A stretch of DNA of 64,000 bases from Actinokineospora terrae (GTDB lineage: Bacteria; Actinomycetota; Actinomycetes; Mycobacteriales; Pseudonocardiaceae): assembly GCF_900111175.1 (NCBI RefSeq), contig NZ_FOGI01000006.1, positions 314,980-378,979 on the forward strand. The letters are read 5' to 3'. The position numbers were made by a program, and so were the translations under genes. Below are positions 58,492 through 64,000 of the stretch, piece by piece. Each line of letters starts with the position of its first letter. The stretch's first letter is position 1. The notes under the pieces are model-generated. The model ran no database searches. It had not been told where the DNA came from and was given only the letters and a program-made list of their open reading frames with translations.

Positions 58492-59216
58492 CCGACCGCG
58501 CCGCCGAGATCGCGGCGAACCTCGCCGAGGTCCGGGCCAGGGTCGACGCCGCGTGCGCGCGCGCCGGGCGCGACCCGGCCGGGGTGCGCCTGCTGGCGGT
58601 CACCAAGACGTTCCCGGTGCAGGACGCCGCCGCCCTGGTCGACCTCGGCGTGCTCGACCTGGCCGAGAACCGCGAGCAGGAGGCCGGTCCCAAGGCGGAG
58701 GCGATGGCCGCGCTGCGTCCCGGCGCCCCGGTTCGCTGGCACATGGTGGGCAGGCTGCAGCGCAACAAGGCCAGGTCGGTGCTGCGCTGGGCCGCGCAGG
58801 TCCAGTCCGTCGACTCAGGACGGCTCGCCGACGCACTCGCCAAGGCCGCGGCCGCCGCGATCGGGGCGGGGGAGCGCGCCGAGCCGCTGGAGGTCTTGCT
58901 CCAGGCCAGCATCGACGGTGACCCGGCCCGCGGCGGCTGCCCGCTCGACGAGCTCCCGGACCTCGCCGAACGGGTAATTCGATCGAGTGATCTTCGACTC
59001 CGCGGGATCATGGCGGTGGCGCCACTGGGCACGCAACCCGAGGCGGCGTTCGAACGTCTAGCGGTTGCCGCGGGCAGGTTGCGGGCCGAATACCCCTCGG
59101 CGACGGAGATGTCCTGCGGCATGAGTAACGATCTCGAGCAGGCGATCGACTACGGGTCGACGTGCGTGCGTGTCGGAACCGCGCTGCTGGGGGGACGCGG
59201 GCTAGCCTCCCCTTAG
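58488..59216 (+). CDS. YggS-family pyridoxal-phosphate homeostasis protein
   Basis: A single-domain PLP protein (PLPBP/YggS), related to the alanine racemase barrel but without known catalysis; it buffers vitamin B6. 242 residues with the PLP Lys in LLAVTKTFPV, then LAENREQEAGPKAEAM, WHMVGRLQRNKAR, VQSVDS and the C-terminal SCGMSNDLEQAIDYGSTCVRVGTALLG. GTG 58488. It lies between ftsZ and sepF as in most actinobacteria and firmicutes. Confidence 0.94.
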   Translation: MTDRAAEIAANLAEVRARVDAACARAGRDPAGVRLLAVTKTFPVQDAAALVDLGVLDLAENREQEAGPKAEAMAALRPGAPVRWHMVGRLQRNKARSVLRWAAQVQSVDSGRLADALAKAAAAAIGAGERAEPLEVLLQASIDGDPARGGCPLDELPDLAERVIRSSDLRLRGIMAVAPLGTQPEAAFERLAVAAGRLRAEYPSATEMSCGMSNDLEQAIDYGSTCVRVGTALLGGRGLASP

Positions 59217-59329
59217 CAGGAACGGACCCCGGCAGGCAAGATCGCCGAAGCCCGGGGTTGAGCCTTGCGGGGACGTGGTAGTCGGACAACGCGCGCACGA
59301 CCACGCTCGGGGAATCCGGAGGAACGGCT

Positions 59330-59953
59330 ATGAGCACGCTGCAGAAGCTGAAGGCCTACTTCGGCATGGTCCCGGCGGACGAGCTCGACGACTACGAGGC
59401 CGAGGAGTACGACCGGCGCGGCTACCGCCCGGAGTACGCCGAGGACGAGTTCGAGGACTACCCGGGTGGCAGGCGCCGGTGGTTCGGCGGTCAGCGTGGT
59501 CCCTACCGGGACGAGGCCGAGGAGGACTACGAGCCCGCCGAGCGCGCCCGCCCACGCCCCGCGTGGACCCCCGCGGTGGCCCCCGAGCAGCCCACCCACG
59601 GCGCGTTGGCCGTGGACGCCCGCCGCGAGCCGCCCGCCGTGCGGCAGCGGCAGCCGGAACCCGCCGGATATCCACTCGGACGGGTGATCACGTTGCACCC
59701 GCGCAGCTACATCGAGGCCCGCACGATCGGCGAGCACTACCGCGACGGCCGCCCGGTCATCATGAACCTGACCGAGATGGACGACGCGGACGCCAAACGC
59801 CTGGTCGACTTCGCCGCGGGCCTGGCGTTCGCCATGCGCGGCTCGATGGACAAGGTCACCAACAAGGTGTTCTTGATCTCACCACCCAACGTCGACCCCA
59901 CCGCGGAGGACAAGCGGCGGTTGGCCGAGGGTGGGTTCGCCACCCGAAGCTGA
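59330..59953 (+). CDS. sepF: Z-ring membrane anchor SepF
   Basis: Binds the FtsZ tail and membrane, replacing FtsA. 207 residues: an N-terminal amphipathic helix (STLQKLKAYFGMVP), an acidic Tyr/Glu/Arg-rich linker, and the SepF core from residue ~115 (VITLHPRSYIEARTIGEHYR, VIMNLTEMDDADAKRLVDFAAG, then KVFLISPPNV). ATG 59330 follows GGAGGAA. Confidence 0.95.
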   Translation: MSTLQKLKAYFGMVPADELDDYEAEEYDRRGYRPEYAEDEFEDYPGGRRRWFGGQRGPYRDEAEEDYEPAERARPRPAWTPAVAPEQPTHGALAVDARREPPAVRQRQPEPAGYPLGRVITLHPRSYIEARTIGEHYRDGRPVIMNLTEMDDADAKRLVDFAAGLAFAMRGSMDKVTNKVFLISPPNVDPTAEDKRRLAEGGFATRS

Positions 59954-59972
59954 GTGATGGCACAGTTGACCC

Positions 59973-60257
59973 GTGGAACCACTGCTCCTCGCCGCCTTCT
60001 GGGTGTTGTTCGCCTTCTGGCTGCTGCTCACCGCGCGGGTCGTGGTGGAACTCGTCCGCACGTTCGCCAGGGACTGGCGCCCGGCGGGTGGGGTTGCGGT
60101 AACGCTGGAGACCATCTACACAGTGACCGATCCTCCGGTACGTCTTGTTCGTCGGCTCATCCCGACGATCCGGATCGGAGGCGTGGGCCTGGACCTATCG
60201 ATTATGGTGCTGCTGTTGGTCGTATTCATTCTGATGCGACTGGCGTATCCCGGGTGA
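59973..60257 (+). CDS. YggT-family membrane protein
   Basis: A 94-residue membrane protein with two or three hydrophobic segments. The signature is TDPPVRLVRRLIPTIRIGGVGLDLS, the YggT loop with the conserved Pro and Arg. Members follow sepF in many Gram-positives and may help position division or osmotic channels. GTG 59973 starts 19 bp after sepF. Confidence 0.9.
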   Translation: MEPLLLAAFWVLFAFWLLLTARVVVELVRTFARDWRPAGGVAVTLETIYTVTDPPVRLVRRLIPTIRIGGVGLDLSIMVLLLVVFILMRLAYPG

Positions 60258-60306
60258 ACGGGGAACCCCGGGAAACCCGCAGCCCTGGAGTGCGTGAGGT
60301 GATCAG

Positions 60307-61131
60307 ATGTCGTTGACCCCCGCTGACGTGCACAACGTCGCGTTCAGCAAGCCTCCCATCGGCAAGCGGGGCTACAACGAGGACGAGGTGGACGCGTTCC
60401 TCGACTTGGTCGAGGTGGAGCTCTCCCGCCTGATCGAGGAGAACAACGACCTGCGTGCGCAGGTCGAGCAACTCGACGCGCAGCTGGAGTCCACCCGCGC
60501 CGACCTGGAGGACGCCCGCAGCGCGGGTGCCCCGGTCGCGCCGGTGCGCCCGGTGGAGGAGCCCCGGCGCTTGCAGCCGGTCCCGCCGCCGAGCTCGTTG
60601 GAGCAGACCAACCCCGGCGGTGGTGGCGACCACCACGTGCAGGCGGCCAAGGTCCTCGGGCTCGCCCAGGAGATGGCCGACCGGCTCACCGGCGAGGCCA
60701 AGGCCGAGGCGGACGGGATGCTCGCCGAGGCGCGCACCAAGTCCGAGCAGCTGCTCTCGGAGGCCCGCGCGAAGTCGGACACCATGGTGAACGAGGCCCG
60801 CACCCGGGCCGAGACCATGCTCAACGACGCGCGGACCAGGGCCGAGACGCTGGACCGGCAGGCCCGCGAGAAGGCCACCACGCTCGAGCGGGACGCCCAG
60901 CGCCAGCACACCGAGATCATCGGTGCCGTGCAGGCCGAGCGGACCACGCTGGAGAAGAAGATCGACGAGCTGCGCACCTTCGAGCGCGAGTACCGCACCC
61001 GGCTCAAGACGTTCCTGGAGTCCAGCCTGCGTGAGCTCGGTGACCGCGGTTCCGCGGCGCCAACCACCGAGGGCAGGGGCGCCGGGCAGCAGAGCGGCTA
61101 CTCCTTCGGACCGCGCGCCGAGGCGGGCTGA
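60307..61131 (+). CDS. wag31: DivIVA-domain polar growth protein Wag31
   Basis: A coiled-coil scaffold that marks poles and directs tip growth and peptidoglycan synthesis. 274 residues: N-terminal DivIVA domain (SLTPADVHNVAFSKPPIGKRGYNEDEVDAF), which senses membrane curvature, a Pro/Gly linker (residues about 75-110), then a long coiled coil with repeated EARTRAET and EARAKSDT heptads. It resembles mycobacterial Wag31. ATG 60307 follows GTGAGGTGAT. Confidence 0.95.
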   Translation: MSLTPADVHNVAFSKPPIGKRGYNEDEVDAFLDLVEVELSRLIEENNDLRAQVEQLDAQLESTRADLEDARSAGAPVAPVRPVEEPRRLQPVPPPSSLEQTNPGGGGDHHVQAAKVLGLAQEMADRLTGEAKAEADGMLAEARTKSEQLLSEARAKSDTMVNEARTRAETMLNDARTRAETLDRQAREKATTLERDAQRQHTEIIGAVQAERTTLEKKIDELRTFEREYRTRLKTFLESSLRELGDRGSAAPTTEGRGAGQQSGYSFGPRAEAG

Positions 61132-61188
61132 CCAGTCCACGGGCAGGCGGCGGGTGGCTGACACCCGCCGCGCCCTGGCTGGGGACGC

Positions 61189-61749
61189 ATGGTGCTGTTC
61201 CTCGTCTTGGTCCTCGTGCTCGGCGCCTTCGGGTTGCTGGTCGCCGCGCTCACCACGGCCAACACCGTGTGGGCGTGGATCTCGGTGGTCATCTCCGTGG
61301 TGGCCGCCGCGATCCTGCTGGTGGACTGGCTCGGGTCCCGGCGGCGCCGCACACCGGTGGACACTCCCGCACCGCTCGACACTGCCGCGCTGGGGCCGAT
61401 CGGGGCCCCGGACATCGAGCGCATCGACCCACCCCCACCGGTCGATCCCCCCGCTGGTCCTGACGTGGTCGATCTCGACCAGGAGCAGGAGCCCGCGGAA
61501 GAGGCGACCGACGCCGCCGACCTGCTGGTGATCTCCGACCTGCGGGTGGACGTCCGGGTCCTCGACGAACGGCCGCGCTACCACCTGACGCGCTGCGGCT
61601 GGCTCGGCTCACGGTCGTCGATAGCGTTACCGGTCGCCGAGGCCCGGCAGCTCGGGTTCACCCCGTGCGCCCACTGCACCCCGGACGCCGTTCTCGCTAC
61701 CCGCCACCGTGAGGGCCGCGGTCCTAAGCGGACCGAGGCGTCGGAGTAG
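61189..61749 (+). CDS. Two-helix membrane protein with C-terminal Cys/His site
   Basis: A 186-residue protein of unknown function. Two hydrophobic segments (LFLVLVLVLGAFGLLVAALT and WISVVISVVAAAILLVDWL) fill the first ~45 residues. An acidic Pro-rich linker follows. The last ~60 residues hold YHLTRCGWL, then ARQLGFTPCAHCTP, a His-Cys/Cys-His-Cys pattern that looks like a small zinc-binding module of the kind found at the ends of membrane and secreted proteins. ATG 61189; downstream of wag31 and possibly co-transcribed. Confidence 0.8.
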   Translation: MVLFLVLVLVLGAFGLLVAALTTANTVWAWISVVISVVAAAILLVDWLGSRRRRTPVDTPAPLDTAALGPIGAPDIERIDPPPPVDPPAGPDVVDLDQEQEPAEEATDAADLLVISDLRVDVRVLDERPRYHLTRCGWLGSRSSIALPVAEARQLGFTPCAHCTPDAVLATRHREGRGPKRTEASE

Positions 61750-61824
61750 CCGTTCTGCCGGTGGGATGATCTATGTCACCCCGGATCTCCCCTGCCGAGG
61801 GGGCCGTGTCGGCAAGCTGGTTCG

Positions 61825-63051
61825 GTGACGACCACCACACCACCCAGGCTCGGGCCGGACTTCGCCCGCCTGTGGACGACCTCGGCGGTCACCAACACCG
61901 CTGACGGCATCATGATCGCCGCGGGCCCGCTGCTGATCTCCGGGCTGACCGACGACCCCGCCGCCATCGGGGCGGTCGTCTTCGTCGCGCAGCTGCCGTG
62001 GCTGCTGTTCTCGCTGATCAGCGGCGCGCTGGTGGACCGGTGGGACCGCCGCCGGGTCGTCGTCGCGGTCAACGTCTACCGCGGCGTCGTCATCGCGGGC
62101 CTCGCCGTGGCCGTGGCCACCGGCGCCGTCACCGTGTGGCTGGTGTACCTGGCGTTCTTCCTGGTCGGGGTCGGCGAGACCCTGGTGGACAACGCCGCGA
62201 CCGCCCTCGTGCCGGACGTCGTCGCGGTCGAGGCGCTACCGCGTGCCAATGCCAGGCAGCAGGGCGTGGCGATCGTGACCAACCTGTTCGTCGCACCGCC
62301 GCTGGGGGCGGCGCTGTTCGTCGTGGCCGCCGCGCTGCCGTTCAGCCTGGAGGCCGCGCTGTTCCTCCTCGGCGCCGTGGTGGCCGCCACGCTGCGGCAC
62401 CGACCGCCGCCGCGCCGGGTCGAGCACCGGCGCCGGATGCGGGACGAGATCGTCGAGGGCGTGCGCTGGGCGTGGTCGCACCGGCTGCTGCGGTCCATGG
62501 CGGTGTCGCTGTGCCTGATGAACATCGCGCTGATGGCGACCGTCTCGATCCTCGTGCTCTACGCCGAGCAGCGGCTGGGGTTGTCGGAGGTCGGGTTCGG
62601 CCTGCTGTTCGCCGCCGTGGCCGCGGGTGGGCTGATCGGCTCGGCGTCGGCCCCGTGGCTGCAGCGGCGGGTCGGTGACAGCCTGCTGGTGCGGGTCGGC
62701 CTGCTCATCGAGACCGCCACCCACTTCGGGCTGGCCATCACCACCGACGCCTGGGTGGCGGTCGTGATCAACGTCCTGTTCGGCGCGCACGGCGCGGTGC
62801 TCGGCGTCGTGCTGACCTCGGTGCGCCACCGGGCGGTGCCGGAGCGGCTGCGCGGCCGGGTGGGCAGCGTGTACTCGCTGCTGGTCGTCGGCGGCTCGGC
62901 GATCGGCTCGCTGCTGGGCGGGTTCGTCGTGCGCGGGTTCGGGGTCACCGCTCCCTTCTGGGCCGCGGGCGTCGCTATGGTTGCGCTGACCGCCGTGGTG
63001 TGGCGCGGGTTCCGGCCTGCGGCGTTCGCCGCCGAGGCGGGGCACCCCTAG
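61825..63051 (+). CDS. MFS transporter, putative exporter
   Basis: A 408-residue major-facilitator protein with about 12 hydrophobic segments. The motif-A region is SGALVDRWDRRRVVVAVNV, and the second-half counterpart lies around AERLRG-like VPERLRGRVGSVYSLL. It resembles the MFS_3/EntS-type drug and siderophore exporters. The substrate is unknown. GTG 61825 has a weak ribosome site. The next gene begins 11 bp after its stop and is probably in the same unit. Confidence 0.87.
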   Translation: MTTTTPPRLGPDFARLWTTSAVTNTADGIMIAAGPLLISGLTDDPAAIGAVVFVAQLPWLLFSLISGALVDRWDRRRVVVAVNVYRGVVIAGLAVAVATGAVTVWLVYLAFFLVGVGETLVDNAATALVPDVVAVEALPRANARQQGVAIVTNLFVAPPLGAALFVVAAALPFSLEAALFLLGAVVAATLRHRPPPRRVEHRRRMRDEIVEGVRWAWSHRLLRSMAVSLCLMNIALMATVSILVLYAEQRLGLSEVGFGLLFAAVAAGGLIGSASAPWLQRRVGDSLLVRVGLLIETATHFGLAITTDAWVAVVINVLFGAHGAVLGVVLTSVRHRAVPERLRGRVGSVYSLLVVGGSAIGSLLGGFVVRGFGVTAPFWAAGVAMVALTAVVWRGFRPAAFAAEAGHP

Positions 63052-63062
63052 CGGAGGTGGGC

Positions 63063-63686
63063 ATGCCGGTCGACGGGTACTGCGAGCGCACCGGGCCGGA
63101 GTTCTGGTCCGAGCCGGTCAACGCCTGGACCAACGTCGCGTTCCTGATCGCCGCGTTCTTCGCCTACCGGCACGTTCGCCGCACGGGAGCGCCATGGTGC
63201 GTGACGGCGCTCGTAGTGCTCCTCGCGGTCATCGGGCTCGGTAGCTTCACCTTCCACACAGTCGCGACGCGCTGGGCGGCGACTTTGGACGTGGCGCCCA
63301 TCCTGGCGTTCATGATCACCTACGTGGTGGTCTTCCCCAAGACCTTCCTCGAACTCCGGTGGCGGTGGGCCTGGCTGGGCGCTCCGTTGTTCATCGCGTT
63401 CGGCGTGCTCGTGAACCTCGTCATCGGCGGTGGGAGCTACCTGCCCGCGTTGCTCGGGATGGTCGTGTTCGGGGTGCTGCTCCTAGTCAGAGGCGACCTG
63501 CACTACGCGCTGTGGTTCGCGGGTATCGCTGCCCTCTTCGGGGTGTCGCTTACCCTGCGCACGGTCGATACCGCTGTCTGCGCAGGGTTCCCCCTCGGCA
63601 CGCACTTCGCCTGGCACCTGTGCAACGCCTTGGTGCTCTACCTGCTCATCCGGGTGGCGGCGAACCGGGTTGCGCGGCGGAGTTAG
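63063..63686 (+). CDS. Alkaline ceramidase-like membrane protein
   Basis: A 207-residue protein with about seven membrane segments of the ceramidase/CREST superfamily. YCERTGPEFWSEPVNAWTNV, GSFTFHTVATRWAATLDVAP and GTHFAWHLCNALVLYLL supply the conserved His and Asp residues that bind zinc in this family. The substrate in a bacterium is unknown; a lipid amidase is plausible. ATG 63063 follows GGAGGTGGGC. Its stop codon is part of a TAGACT sequence that may be the -10 of the T-box transcript. Confidence 0.85.
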   Translation: MPVDGYCERTGPEFWSEPVNAWTNVAFLIAAFFAYRHVRRTGAPWCVTALVVLLAVIGLGSFTFHTVATRWAATLDVAPILAFMITYVVVFPKTFLELRWRWAWLGAPLFIAFGVLVNLVIGGGSYLPALLGMVVFGVLLLVRGDLHYALWFAGIAALFGVSLTLRTVDTAVCAGFPLGTHFAWHLCNALVLYLLIRVAANRVARRS

Positions 63687-63689
63687 ACT

Positions 63690-63900
63690 CGACGGCACAG
63701 GCACTGATCCGGCCATCACCGGGGAGCCTCCGGAAGAACGGGCGCTGGCCCTGTAGAACCGGACGGGACGGCCCGTCACAGCCGACCGACGAGTGGTCGC
63801 CCGCCAGGGCGGCAAGCGGGGTGGTACCGCGGCGCGGGACGGCACGAGCCGTCCTGGTCGTCCCCGTGTGGGTCCCACCGATCCGTACGAGGAGTGCCAC
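63690..63900 (+). ncRNA. T-box riboswitch of ileS (translational type)
   Basis: The T-box sequence GGGTGGTACCGCGG (63819-63832) pairs with uncharged tRNA. Upstream, CTGATCCGGCCATCACCGG (from 63703) holds ATC, the isoleucine specifier, in the short stem I found in actinobacterial ileS leaders, and GGGAGCCTCCGGAAGAACGG follows. A hairpin GGACGGC-ACGA-GCCGTCC (63837-63854) has no T tract, so control is probably at translation. The ribosome site GAGGAG (63889-63894) lies 8 nt before ileS. Low tRNA-Ile charging should open it. Confidence 0.9.
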
Positions 63901-63902
63901 CC

Positions 63903-64000
63903 ATGGGTTACCCCAGGGCGTACAGCGGCGAGCCGACCGTGCCCGCCCAGCCGTCCTTCCCGAACCTGGAGACCGCGGTACTGGAGCACTGGTCGGCCGA
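63903..64000 (+). CDS. ileS: Isoleucyl-tRNA synthetase, N-terminal fragment
   Basis: Only the first 32 codons lie in the window; the gene runs off the right edge. The visible start ends in FPNLETAVLEHWSA, the conserved N-terminal helix of IleRS (FPxLExxVLxxW). The T-box with an Ile specifier confirms the assignment. ATG 63903 follows GAGGAG. Confidence 0.9.
   Translation, partial: MGYPRAYSGEPTVPAQPSFPNLETAVLEHWSA

Overview
The window is chromosomal DNA from a high-GC actinomycete. The pointers are a very GC-rich third codon position, many GTG starts, a Wag31/DivIVA-type polar growth gene, a meso-diaminopimelate-type MurE, a WhiB regulator, a ClgR-PspA-PspM module and an ftsK-argA-pgsA-clgR-pspA order like that of mycobacteria. 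A member of the Pseudonocardiales (Actinokineospora/Saccharothrix-like) is my inference and not proven. I see no rRNA, tRNA, insertion sequence, prophage or CRISPR array.

Region 1 (0-15.8 kb): ftsK, a small membrane protein with a YPQQ-repeat tail, a lipoprotein, a secreted phospholipase A2, a MerR regulator, a short ArgA-type N-acetyltransferase, a thiolase, a MmcQ/YjbR protein, then the overlapping genes rimO-pgsA-pncC. These are followed by the envelope-stress genes clgR, pspA and pspM, and by a nucleobase permease convergent with pyrD.

Region 2 (15.8-22.4 kb): a coiled-coil protein, a Ser/Thr-rich membrane protein, a Nei-type glycosylase and an orphan ParA in one operon, a methyltransferase, DNA polymerase IV and a secreted protein. 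A 371-bp gap here holds a probable small minus-strand transcript.

Region 3 (22.4-28.4 kb) is the most distinctive part. It is a compact partner-switching stress module: anti-sigma factor, SigF, WhiB, two STAS anti-anti-sigma factors, a second HATPase kinase, a GAF-PP2C phosphatase and a cobalamin-binding protein. The last carries the Wx9EH signature of CarH-type B12 photoreceptors. A SigF-type promoter lies just upstream of the anti-sigma gene and is followed by a terminator-like hairpin in the leader.

Region 4 (28.4-38 kb): a DUF3040 protein, an acyl-CoA oxidase-like flavoenzyme, a PHP phosphoesterase, a MarR regulator, a P-loop kinase-like protein, and the MoxR-DUF58-transglutaminase operon on the minus strand.

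Region 5 (38.5-61.2 kb): the complete division and cell-wall cluster mraZ-rsmH-ftsL-(orf)-ftsI-murE-murF-mraY-murD-ftsW-murG-murC-ftsQ-(DinB-like)-ftsZ-pgeF-yggS-sepF-yggT-wag31. The eight genes murE to ftsQ are joined by seven 4-bp stop/start overlaps, so they are probably translationally coupled. A MraZ operator of four 10-bp-spaced repeats overlaps the mraZ promoter. The stretch between ftsL and the FtsI catalytic core is unusually long and repetitive.

Region 6 (61.2-64 kb): a membrane protein, an MFS transporter, a ceramidase-like protein, and a T-box riboswitch in front of ileS, which runs off the window.
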